Assembly: GCA_963580455.1 (NCBI GenBank)
Contig: OY756958.1
Span: forward strand, 15,388,501-15,452,500
DNA length: 64,000 nt
Direction of reading: 5' to 3'
DNA from: Euonymus europaeus
Taxonomy: Eukaryota > Streptophyta > Magnoliopsida > Celastrales > Celastraceae
Part shown: positions 11,520-22,402 of the stretch, one piece after another
Position numbering within the stretch: position 1 is the stretch's first letter
Layout of the letters: each line of letters begins with the position of its first letter
Program-made: the position numbers and the translations under genes
Notes under the pieces: generated by a model
Database searches by the model: none
Told to the model about the DNA's origin: nothing
What the model saw: the letters and a program-made list of their open reading frames with translations, nothing else

Positions 11520-12159
11520 CTATCAAAGTTGCTCGGTGTACACTTTTTATTGTTCTTCTATCTCAAATTTTACGAGTATAAGCTTCGTAGATTATTTCGA
11601 TGTGAAAAAACCAACTTTACAAGACAAATGGACAAAAACGTTAAAAGCTACTTCATAGTGAGAGTTGAGAAATTCCGGACCATCAAAGTTGCTCATTGTA
11701 CACTTTTTATTGTTCTTCTACGTCAAATTTTACGAGTATAAGCTTCCTAGATTATTTCGATGCCAAAAACCCAACTTTCTATTACAAATGGACAAAACCG
11801 TTTAAAGCTCCTCCATAGAGTGAGTTGAGCAACTTCGGACTATCAAAGTTGCTCGGTGTACACTTTTTACTGTTCTTCTATGTCAAATTTTACGAGTATA
11901 AGCCTCCTAGATTATTTCGATGTGAAAACAACAACTTTACAAGACAAATGGACAAAAAAGTTAAAAGCTCCTCCATTGAGAGAGTTGAGCAACTTCTAAT
12001 CATCAAAGTCGCTCGGTGTACACTTTTTATTGTTCTTCTATGTCAAATTTTACGAGTATATGCTTTGTGGATTATTTTGATGCCAAAAACCAAACTTTCT
12101 ATGACAAATGGACAAAAACATTAAAAGCTCCTCCATAGAGAGAGTTTTGCAACTTCGGA
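11520..12159 (+). repeat. N-K-L-H tetramer; first H monomer
   Basis: N 11520, K 11680 and L 11840 continue the canonical order. The monomer at 12000 then carries ATGCTTTGTGGATTATTTTG, the earliest example of type H. In the second half of the window H is normally preceded by S and followed by G. Here it follows L directly, so it may be an ancestral or transferred copy. Confidence 0.7.
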
Positions 12160-12380
12160 CTATCAAAATTGCTCGGTATACACTTTTTATTGTTATTCTA
12201 TTTCAAATTTTATGAGTATAAGCTTCCTAGATTATTTCGATGCCAAAAGCCCAACTATCAATGACAAATTTTATGATTATAAGCTTCCTAGATTATTTCG
12301 ATGCCAAAAAACCAACTATCAATGACAAATCGACAAAACCGTTAAAAGCTACTCCATAGAGAGAGTTGAGCAACTTCGGA
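12160..12380 (+). repeat. Chimeric 221-bp unit: 61-bp plus 160-bp HindIII spacing
   Basis: The HindIII sites at about 12,220 and 12,281 are 61 bp apart where 160 is normal. The sequence runs through the cassette to CAATGACAAAT and then re-enters an earlier position of the monomer at AAATTTTATGATTATAAGC. The join falls at CAAAT, which occurs at two places in the monomer about 99 bp apart, so the net result is a 99-bp deletion at a short homology. Confidence 0.85.
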
Positions 12381-13483
12381 CCGTAAAAGTTGCTCAGTGT
12401 ACACTTTATATTGTTCTTTTATGTCAAATTTTACGCCTATAAGCATCCTAGATTATTTCGATGCCAAAACCCCAACTTTCTATGACAAATGGATAAAAAC
12501 GGTAAAAGCTCCCCCATAGAGAGAGTTGTGCAACTTCGGACTACCAAAGTTGCTCGGTGTACACTTTTTATTGTTCTTCTATCTCAAATTTTACGAGTAT
12601 AAGCTTCGTAGACTATTTCGATGTGAAAACACCAACTTTACAAGACAAATGGACAAAAACGTTAAAAGCTACTTCATAGTGAGAGTTTAGCAATTCCGGA
12701 CCATCAAAGTTGCTCATTGTACACTTTTTATTGTTCTTCTACGTCAAATTTTACGAGTATAAGCTTCGTAGATTATTTCAATGCAAAAACCCCAACTTTC
12801 TATGACAAATGGACAAAACCGTTTAAAGGTCCTCCATAGAGTGAGTTGAGCAACTTCGGAATATCAAAGTTGCTCGGTGTACACTTTTTATTGTTCTTCT
12901 ATGTCAAATTTTACGAGTATAAGCCTCCTAGATTATTTCGATTTGAAAACAACAACTTTACAAGACAAATGGACAAAAACGTTAGAAGCTCCTCCATAGA
13001 GAGAGTTGTGCAGTTTCGGACTATCAAAATTGCTCGGTGTACACTTTTTATTGTTATTCTATGTCAAATTTTACGAGTATAAGCTTCCTAGATTATTTCG
13101 ATGCCAAAACCCCAACTTTCTACGACAAATGGACAAAAACTTTAAAGCTACTCAATAGAGAGAGTTGAGCAACTTCAGAACATAAAAGTTGCTCGGTGTA
13201 CACTTTTTATTGTTATTCTATGTCAAATTTTACGAGTATAAGCTTCCTAGATTATTTCGATGCCAAAACCACAACTTTCTATGACGAATGGACAAAAACT
13301 TTTAAAGCTACTCCATAGAGAGAGTTGAGCAACTTCAGAACATAAAATTTTCTCGGTGTACACTTTTTATTGTTATTCTATATCAAATTTTACGAGTATA
13401 AGCTTCCTAGATTATTTCGTTGCCAAAAACCCAACTTTATATGACAAAAGGGCAAAACCGTTTAAAGCTCCTCCATAGAGTGA
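12381..13483 (+). repeat. Transitional monomers between domains I and III
   Basis: Starts at 12381 (C), 12541 (N), 12701 (K), 12861 (L), 13021 (M, 159 bp through loss of a T near 13,141), 13180 (D/E) and 13340 (F-like, with TTTCGTTGCC and the weakened dyad arm AAAATTTTCTC). The order is again N-K-L-M-D/E-F. There is no gene in this stretch. Confidence 0.7.
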
Positions 13484-14606
13484 GTTGAGCAACTTCGGAC
13501 TATCAAAGTTGCTCGGTGTACACTTTTTGTTGTTCTTCTATGTCAAATTTTACGAGTATAAGCTTCCTAGATTATTTCGATGACAAAACACCAACTATCA
13601 ATGACAAATCAACAAAACCGTTAAAAGCTACTCCATAGAGAGAGTTGAGCAACTTCGGACCATAAAAGTTGCTCGGTGTACACTTTTGATTGTTCTTCTA
13701 TGTCAAATTTTACGTGTATAAGCTTCCTAGATTATTTCGATTCCAAAACCCCAACTTTCTATGATAAAAGGACAAAACCGTTTAAAGCTCCTTCATAGAG
13801 TGTGTTGAGCAACTTCGGACTATCAAAGTTGCTCGGTGTACACTTTTTATTGTTCTTCTATGTCAAATTTTACGAGTATAAGCTTCCTAGATTATTTCGA
13901 TGCCAAAAACCCAACTTTCTATGACAAAAGGACAAAACCGTTTAAAGCTCCTTCATAGAGTGTGTTGAGCAACTTCGGACTATCAAAGTTGCTCGGTGTA
14001 CACGTTTTATTGTTCTTCTATGTCAAATTTTACGAGTATAAGCTTCCTAGATTATTTCGATTCCAAAACCCCAACTTTCTATGACAAATGGACAAAAACG
14101 TTAAAAGCTCCTCCTTAGAGAGAGTTGTGCAACTTCGGACTATCAAAGTTGCTCGTTGTACACTTTTTATTGTTTTTCTATATCAAATTTTACGAGTATA
14201 GGCTTCCTAGATTATTTAGATGCCAAAACCCCAACTTTCTATGACAAAAGGACAAAACCGTTTAAAGCTCCTCGATAGAGTGAGTTGAGCAACTTCGGAC
14301 TATCAAAGTTGCTCGGTGTACACTTTTTATTGTTCTTCTATGTCAAATTTTACGAGTATAAGATTCCTAGATTATTTCGATTCCAAAATCTCAACTTTCT
14401 ATGACAAATGGACAAAAACGTTAAAAGCTCCTCCATAGAGAGAGTTGTGCAACTTCGGACTATGAAAGTTGCTCGTTGTACACTTTTTATTGTTCTTCTA
14501 TGTCAACTTTTACGAGTATAAGCTTCCTAGATTATTTCGATGCCAAAACCCCAACTTTCTATGAGAAATGGAAAAAACCGTTTAAAGCTACTCCATAGAG
14601 TGAGTT

Positions 14607-14634
14607 GAGCAACTTTGGACTATCAAAGTTGCTC
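14607..14634. repeat. Extended 10-bp inverted repeat at a monomer junction
   Basis: GAGCAACTTT (14607-14616) pairs perfectly with AAAGTTGCTC (14625-14634) around an 8-base loop. A single C-to-T change next to the usual 9-bp arm lengthens the stem. The same change occurs in other junctions that read CAACTTTGGAC, for example near 19,890, 51,476, 53,713 and 61,693. Confidence 0.85.
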
Positions 14635-15900
14635 GATGTACACTTTTTGTTGTTCTTCTATGTCAAATTTTACGAGTATAAGCTTCCTAGATTATTTCGA
14701 TGCCAAAACACCAACTATCAATGACAAATCGACAAAACTGTTAAAAGCTACTCCATAGAGAGAGTTGAGCAACTTCGGACCATAAAAGTTGCTCGGTGTA
14801 CACTTTTTATTGTTCTTCTATGTCAAATTTTACGTGTATAAGCTTCCTAGATTATTTCGATTCCAAAACCCCAACTTTCTATGACAAATGGACAGGACCG
14901 TTTAAAGCTCCTCCATAGAGTGAGTTGTCCTACTTCGGACAATCAAAGTTGCTCGGTGTACACTTTTTATTGTTCTTCTGTGTCAAATTTTACGAGTATA
15001 AGCTTCCTAGATTATTTCGATGCCAAAAACCCAACTTTCTATGATAAAAGGACAAAACCGTTTAAAGCACCTCCATAGAGTGAGTTGAGCAACTTCGGAC
15101 TATCAAAGTTGCTCGGTGTACACTTTTTGTTGTTCTTCTATGTCAAATTTTATGAGTATAAGCTTCCTAGATTATTTCGATGCCAAAACACCAACTATCA
15201 ATGACAAATCGACAAAACCGTTAAAAGCTACTTCATAGAGAGAGTTGAGCAACTTCGGACCATAAAAGTTGCTCGGTGTACACTTTTTATTGTTATTCTA
15301 TTGTCAAATTTTACGAGTATAAGCTTCCTAGATTATTTCGATTCCAAAACCCCAACTTTCTATGACAAATGGACAAAATTGTTTAAAGCTACTCCATAGA
15401 GAGAGTTGAGCAACTTTGAACCATAAAAGTTGCTCGGTGTACGCTTTTTATTGTTCTTCTATGTCAAATTTTACGACTATAAGCATCCTAGATGATTTCG
15501 GTGCCAGAACCCCAACTTTCTATGAAAAATGGACAAAAACGTTAAAAGCTCCTCCATAGAGAGAGTTGTGCAACTTCGGACTATCAAAGTTGCTCGGTGT
15601 ACACTTTTTATTGTTCTTCTATGTCAAATTTTACTAGTATAAGCTTCCTAGATTATTTCGATTCCAAAACCCCAACTTTCTATGACAAATGAACAAAAAC
15701 GTTAAAAGCTCCTCCATAGAGATAGTTGTGCAACTTCGGACTATCAAAGTTGCTCGTTGTACACTTTTTATGGTTCTTCTATGTCAAATTTTACGAGTAT
15801 AAGCTTCCTAGATTATTTCGATGCCAAAACCCCAACTTTCTATGACAAATGGACAAAACCGTTTAAAGCTCCTCCATAGAGTGAGTTGAGCTACTTCGGA

Positions 15901-16058
15901 CTATCAAAGTTGCTCGGTGTACACTTTTTGTTCTTCTTCTATGTAAAATTTTACGAGTTTATGCTTGCTGGACTAGTTTGATGCCAAAACCGCAACTATC
16001 AATAAAAAATGGGCAAAACCGTTAAAAGCTACTTCATAGTGAGTTGAGCAATTCCAGA
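15901..16058 (+). repeat. First G-type monomer, 158 bp
   Basis: This copy has TATGCTTGCTGGACTAGTTTG in place of the AAGCTTCCTAGATTATTTCG block, then CAACTATCAATAAAAAATGG and CTTCATAGTGAGTTGAGCAA. Two bases are lost from the GAGAGAG run, so the unit is 158 bp. The HindIII site is gone. The junction to the next monomer reads GAGCAATTCC, which weakens the usual 9-bp inverted repeat. No G monomer is seen upstream of this point. Confidence 0.85.
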
Positions 16059-16696
16059 CTATCAAAGTTGCTCGTTGTACACTTTTTATTGTTCTTCTAC
16101 GTCAAATTTTTGGAGTATAAGCTTCCAAGATTATTTCGATGCCAAAACCCCAACTTTCTTGGACAAATGGACAAAACCCTTTAAAGCTCCTCCATAGAGT
16201 GAGTTGAGCAACATCGGACTATCAAAGTTGCTCGGTGTACACTTTTTGTTGTTCTTCTATGTCAAATTTTACGAGTCTAAGCTTCCTAGATTATTTCGAT
16301 TCGAAAACACTAAATTTAAAAGACAAATGGACAAAAACGTTAAAAGCTCCTCCATAGAAAGAGTTGAGCAACTTCTAATTGTCAAAGTCGCTCGGTGTAC
16401 ACTTTTTATTGTTCTTCTCTGTCAAATTTTACAATTATATGCTTTGTCGATTATTTTGATGCCAAAACCCGAACTTTCTATGAAAAATGGACAAAAACTT
16501 TAAAAGCTCCTCCATTGAGAGAGTTGTGCAACTTCAAACTATCAAAGTTGCTCGGTGTACACTTTTTATTGTTCTTTTATGTCAAATTTTACGAGTATAT
16601 GCTTGCTGGATTAGTTTGATGCCAAAACCCCAACTATCAATAAAAAATGGGCAAAACCGTTAAAAGCTTCTTCATAGTACGTTGAGCAATTCCAGA
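16059..16696 (+). repeat. K-S-H-G tetramer HOR, first copy (638 bp)
   Basis: K 16059 (GCTCGTTG, CCAAGATT), S 16219 (GAGTCTAAGC, GATTCGAAAAC), H 16379 (GCTTTGTCGATTATTTT, AAAGTCGCTC) and G 16539 (158 bp). The same four-type unit recurs many times after 39 kb. Its second copy at 21,336 carries a 35-bp deletion in G. Confidence 0.85.
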
Positions 16697-17910
16697 CCAT
16701 CAAAGTTGCTCGTTGTACACCTTTTATTGTTCTTCTACGCCAAATTTTAGGAGTATAAGCTTCCTAGATTATTTTGATGCCAAAACCCCAACTTTCTATG
16801 ACAAATGGACAAAACCGTTTAAAGCTCCTCCATAGAGTGAGTTGAGCAACTTCAGACTATCAAAATTGCTCAGTGTACACTTTTTGTTGTTATTCTATGT
16901 CAAATTTTACGAGTATAAGCTTCCTAGATTATTTCGATGTCAAAACCCCAACTTTCTATGACAAATGGACAAAAACTTTTAAAGCTACTCAATAGAGAGA
17001 GTTGAGCAACTTCAGAACATAAAAGTTGCTCGGTGTACACTTTTTATTGTTATTCTATGTCAAATTTTACGAGTATAAGCTTCCTAGATTATTTCGATGC
17101 CAAAAAGCCAACTTTCTATGACAAATGGACAAAACCGTTTAAAGCTCCTCCATAGAGTGAGTTGAGCAACTTCGGACTATCAAAGTTGCTCGGTGTACAC
17201 TTTTTGTTGTTCTTCTATGTCAAATTTTACGAGTATAAGCTTCCTAGATTATTTCGATGCCAAAACACCAACTATCAATGACAAATCAACAAAACCGTTA
17301 AAAGCTACTCCATAGAGAGAGTTGAGCAACTTCGGACCATAAAAGTTGCTCGGTGTACACTTTTTATTGTTCTTCTATGTCAAATTTTACGTGTATAAGC
17401 TTCCTAGATTATTTCGATTCCAAAACTCCAACTTTCTATGATAAAAGGACAAAACCGTTTAAAGCTCCTTCATAGAGTGTGTTGAGCAACTTCGGACTAT
17501 CAAAGTTACTCGGTGTACACTTTTTATTGTTCTTCTATGTCAAATTTTACGAGTATAGGCTTCCTAGATTATTTCGATGCCAAAAACCCAACTTTCTATG
17601 ACAAAAGAACAAAACCGGTTAAAGCTCCTTCATAGAGTGTGTTGAGCAACTTCGGACTATCAAAGTTGCTCGGTGTACACGTTTTATTATTCTTCTATGT
17701 CAAATTTTACGAGTATAAGCTTCCTAGATTATTTCGATTCCAAAACCCCAACTTTCTATGACAAATGGACAAAAACGTTAAAAGCTCCTCCTTAGAGAGA
17801 GTTGTGCAACTTCGGACTATCAAAGTTGCTCGTTGTACACTTTTTATTGTTTTTCTATATCAAATTTTACGAGTATAGGCTTCCTAGATTATTTAGATGC
17901 CAAAACCCCA

Positions 17911-18550
17911 ACTTTCTATGACAAATGGACAAAACCGTTTAAAGCTCCTCGATAGAGTGAGTTGAGCAACTTCGGACTATCAAAGTTGCTCGGTGTACAC
18001 TTTTTATTGTTCCTCTATGTCAAATTTTACGAGTATAAGATTCCTAGATTATTTCGATGCCAAAACCCCAACTTTCTATGACAAATGGACAAAACCGTTT
18101 AGAGCTCCTTCATAGCGTGAGTTGAGCAACTTCGGACTATCAAAGTTGCTCGGTGTACACTTTTTATTGTTCTTCTATGTCAAATTTTACGAGTATAAGC
18201 TTCCTAGATTATTTCGATTCCAAAATCTCAACTTTCTATGACAAATGGACAAAACCGTTTAAAGCTCCTCGATAGAGTGAGTTGAGCAACTTCGGACTAT
18301 CAAAGTTGCTCGGTGTACACTTTTTATTGTTCCTCTATGTCAAATTTTACGAGTATAAGATTCCTAGATTATTTCGATGCCAAAACCCCAACTTTCTATG
18401 ACAAATGGACAAAACCGTTTAGAGCTCCTTCATAGCGTGAGTTGAGCAACTTCGGACTATCAAAGTTGCTCGGTGTACACTTTTTATTGTTCTTCTATGT
18501 CAAATTTTACGAGTATAAGCTTCCTAGATTATTTCGATTCCAAAATCTCA
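17911..18550 (+). repeat. 320-bp dimer tandem duplication (two copies)
   Basis: 17,911-18,230 and 18,231-18,550 appear identical by eye over the diagnostic sites: CTCCTCGATAGAGTG, GTTCCTCTATGTC, AAGATTCCTAG, GTTTAGAGCTCCTTCATAGCG and CCAAAATCTCAAC. It lies inside the expanded part of P copy II and is one of the youngest-looking events in the window. Confidence 0.85.
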
Positions 18551-21335
18551 ACTTTCTATGACAAAAGGACAAAACCGTTTAAAGCACCTCCATAGAGTGA
18601 GTTGAGCAACTTCGGACTATCAAAGTTGCTCGGTGTACAATTTTTGTTGTTCTTCTATGTCAAATTTTACGAGTATAAGCTTCCTAGATTATTTCGATGC
18701 CAAAACACCAACTATCAATGACAAATCGACAAAACCGTTAAAAGCTACTCCATAGAGAGAGTTGAGCAACTTCGGACCATAAAAGTTGCTCGGTGTACAC
18801 TTTTTATTGTTCTTCTATGTCAAATTTTATGTGTATAAGCTTCCTAGATTATTTCGATTCCAAAACCCCAACTTTCTATGACAAATGGACAGAACCGTTT
18901 AAAGCTCCTCCATAGAGTGAGTTATCCTACTTCGGACAATCAAAGTTGCTCGGTGTACACTTTTTATTGTTCTTCTGTGTCAAATTTTACGAGTATAAGC
19001 TTCCTAGATTATTTCGATGCCAAAAACCCAACTTTCTATGACAAAAGAACAAAACCGTTTAAAGCTCCTTCATAAAGTGTGTTGAGCAACTTCGGACTAT
19101 CAAAGTTGCTCCGTGTACACGTTTTATTATTCTTCTATGTCAAATTTTACGAGTATAAGCTTCCTAGATTATTTCGATTCCAAAACCCCAACTTTCTATG
19201 ACAAATGGACAAAAACGTTAAAAGCTCCTCCTTAGAGAGAGTTGTGCAACTTCGGACTATCAAAGTTGCTCGTTGTACACTTTTTATTGTTTTTCTATAT
19301 CAAATTTTACGAGTATAGGCTTCCTAGATTATTTAGATGCCAAAACACCAACTTTCTATGACAAATGGACAAAACCGTTTAAAGCTCCTCGATAGAGTGA
19401 GTTGAGCAACTTCGGACTATCAAAGTTGCTCGGTGTACACTTTTTATTGTTCCTCTATGTCAAATTTTACGAGTATAAGATTCCTAGATTATTTCGATGC
19501 CAAAACCCCAACTTTCTATGACAAATGGACAAAATCGTTTAAAGCTCCTTCATAGCGTGAGTTGAGCAACTTCGGACTATCAAAGTTTCTCGGTGTACAC
19601 TTTTTATTGTTCTTCTATGTCAAATTTTACGAGTATGAGCTTCCTAGATTATTTCGATTCCAAAATCTCAACTTTCTATGACAAATGGACAAAAACGTTA
19701 AACGCTCCTCCATAGAGAGAGTTGTGCAACTTCGGACTATGAAAGTTGCTCGTTGTACACTTTTTATTGTTCTTCTATGTCAACTTTTACGAGTATAAGC
19801 TTCCTAGATTATTTCGATGCCAAAACCCCAACTTTCTATGAGAAATGGAAAAAACCGTTTAAAGCTACTCCATAGAGTGAGTTGAGCAACTTTGGACTAT
19901 CAAAGTTGCTCGGTGTACACTTTTTGTTGTTCTTCTATGTCAAATTTTACGAGTATAAGCTTCCTAGATTATTTCGATGCCAAAACACCAACTATCAATG
20001 ACAAATCGACAAAACCGTTAAAAGCTACTCCATAGAGAGAGTTGAGCAACTTCGGACCATAAAAGTTGCTCGGTGTACACTTTTTATTGTTCTTCTATGT
20101 CAAATTTTACGTGTATAAGCTTCCTAGATTATTTCGATTCCAAAACCCCAACTTTCTATGACAAATGGACAGGACCGTTTAAAGCTCCTCCATAGAGTGA
20201 GTTGTCATACTTCGGACAATCAAAGTTGCTCGGTGTACACTTTTTATTGTTCTTCTGTGTCAAATTTTACGAGTATAAGCTTCCTAGATTATTTCGATGC
20301 CAAAAACCCAACTTTCTATGGCAAAAGGACAAAACCGTTTAAAGCACCTCCATAGAGTGAGTTGAGCAACTTCGGACTATCAAAGTTGCTCGGTGTACAC
20401 TTTTTGTTGTTCTTCTATGTCAAATTTTACGAGTATAAGCTTCCTAGATTATTTCGATGCCAAAACACCAACTATCAATGACAAATCGACAAAACCGTTA
20501 AAAGCTACTCCATACAGAGAGTTGAGCAACTTCGGACCATAAAAGTTGCTCGGTGTACACTTTTTATTGTTATTCTATTGTCAAATTTTACGAGTATAAG
20601 CTTCCTAGATTATTCCGATTCCAAAACCCCAACTTTCTATGACAAATGGACAAAATCGTTTAAAGCTACTCCATAGAGAGAGTTGAGCTACTTTGAACCA
20701 TAAAAGTTGCTCGGTGTACGCTTTTTATTGTTCTTCTATGTCAAATTTTACGACTATAAGCATCCTAGATTATTTCGGTGCCAGAACCCCAACTTTCTAT
20801 GAAAAATGGACAAAAACGTTAAAAGCTCCTCCATAGAGAGAGTTGTGCAACTTCGGACTATCAAAGTTGCTCGGTGTACACTTTTTATTGTTCTTCTATG
20901 TCAAATTTTACGAGTATAAGCTTCCTAGATTATTTCGATTCCAAAACCCTAACTTTCTATGACAAATGGACAAAAACGTTAAAAGCTCCTCCATAGAGAT
21001 AGTTGTGCAACTTCGGACTATCAAAGTTGCTCGTTGTACACTTTTTATGGTTCTTCTATGTCAAATTTTACGAGTATAAGCTTCCTAGATTATTTCGATG
21101 CCAAAACCCCAACTTTCTATGACAAATGGACAAAACCGTTTAAAGCTCCTCCATAGAGTGAGTTGAGCTACTTCGGGCTATCAAAGTTGCTCGGTGTACA
21201 CTTTTTGTTCTTCTTCTATGTAAAATTTTACGAGTTTATGCTTGCTGGACTAGTTTGATGCCAAAACCGCAACTATCAATAAAAAATGGGCAAAACCGTT
21301 AAAAGCTACTTCATAGTGAGTTGAGCAATTCCAGA

Positions 21336-21938
21336 CTATCAAAGTTGCTCGTTGTACACTTTTTATTGTTCTTCTACGTCAAATTTTTGGAGTATAAGCT
21401 TCCAAGATTATTTCGATGCCAAAACCCCAACTTTCTTGGACAAATGGACAAAACCGTTTAAAGCTCCTCCATAGAGTGAGTTGAGCAACATCGGCCTATC
21501 AAAGTTGCTCGGTGTACACTTTTTGTTGTTCTTCTATGTCAAATTTTACGAGTCTAAGCTTCCTAGATTATTTCGATTCGAAAACACTAAATTTAAAAGA
21601 CAAATGGACAAAAACGTTAAAAGCTCCTCCATAGAGAGAGTTGAGCAACTTCTAATTGTCAAAGTCGCTCGGTGTACACTTTTTATTGTTCTTCTCTGTC
21701 AAATTTTACAATTATATGCTTTGTCGATTATTTTGATGCCAAAACCCGAACTTTCTATGAAAAATGGACACAAACTTTAAAAGCTCCTCCATTGAGAGAG
21801 TTGTGCAATTTCGAACTATCAAAGTTGCTCGGTGTACACTTTTTATTGTTCTTTTATGTCAAATTTTACGAGTATATGCTTGCTGGATTAGTTTGATGCC
21901 AAAACCCCAACTATCAATAAAAAATGGGCAATTCCAGA
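21336..21938 (+). repeat. K-S-H-G tetramer with truncated G (603 bp)
   Basis: Copy of 16,059-16,696 shortened by 35 bp. The G monomer runs AAAAAATGGGCA and continues directly as ATTCCAGACC, skipping the stretch that contains AAAGCTTCTTCATAGTACG in the other copy. The trinucleotide GCA occurs at both ends of the lost piece (16,651-16,653 and 16,686-16,688 in the intact copy), so the deletion lies on a 3-bp microhomology. Confidence 0.9.
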
Positions 21939-22402
21939 CCATCAAAGTTGCTCGTTGTACACCTTTTATTGTTCTTCTACGCCAAATTTTAGGAGTATAA
22001 GCTTCCTAGATTATTTTGATGCCAAAACCCCAACTTTCTATGACAAATGGACAAAACCGTTTAAAGCTCCTCCATAGAGTGAGTTGAGCAACTTCAGACT
22101 ATCAAAATTGCTCAGTGTACACTTTTTGTTGTTATTCTATGTCAAATTTTACGAGTATAAGCTTCCTAGATTATTTCGATGTCAAAACCCCAACTTTCTA
22201 TGACAAATGGACAAAAACTTTTAAAGCTACTCAATAGAGAGAGTTGAGCAACTTCAGAACATAAAAGTTGCTCGGTGTACACTTTTTATTGTTATTCTAT
22301 GTCAAATTTTACGAGTATAAGCTTCCTAGATTATTTCGATGCCAAAAACCCAACTTTCTATGACAAATGGACAAAACCGTTTAAAGCTCCTCCATAGAGT
22401 GA

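Larger units (their letters stand above)
13484..17160 (+). repeat. Large repeat P, copy I (3,677 bp, 23 monomers)
   Basis: The first part (13,484 to about 14,380) reappears from 17,161 at an offset of 3,677 bp. The rest (from about 14,380) reappears at an offset of 5,277 bp, so the second copy gained 1,600 bp (ten monomers) internally. Shared rare marks include TTCATAGAGTGTGTTGAG, CACGTTTTATT, AAGATTCCTAG, GGACAGGACCG (14,892), TTCTATTGTCAAAT (15,297, a one-base insertion) and CCAAGATTATTTCG (16,12x). The end of P holds the first G monomer and the first K-S-H-G tetramer. Confidence 0.85.
17161..22402 (+). repeat. Large repeat P, copy II (5,242 bp), internally expanded
   Basis: Matches 13,484-17,160 with two net changes: ten extra monomers (1,600 bp) between about 18,050 and 19,690, and a 35-bp deletion at 21,928-21,930. 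The expansion consists of re-used P pieces: an exact-looking 320-bp duplication near 17.9-18.55 kb, a stretch related to 17.57-18.25 kb at an offset of 1,440 bp, and a stretch related to 19.88-20.3 kb at an offset of 1,280 bp. The order of these events cannot be resolved by eye. Confidence 0.8.

Noticed and set aside
14881..15078. Short frames beginning MTNGQ at 14,881, 18,878 and 20,158 as a conserved small-protein family
   Set aside because: The three are copies of the same segment of repeat P, so the similarity reflects DNA duplication and not protein conservation.
21241..21260. GCTTGCTGGACTAG block as a transposon insertion site or remnant
   Set aside because: It replaces the AAGCTTCCTAGATTA block base for base without extra length, terminal repeats or target duplication, so it is a divergent monomer type.
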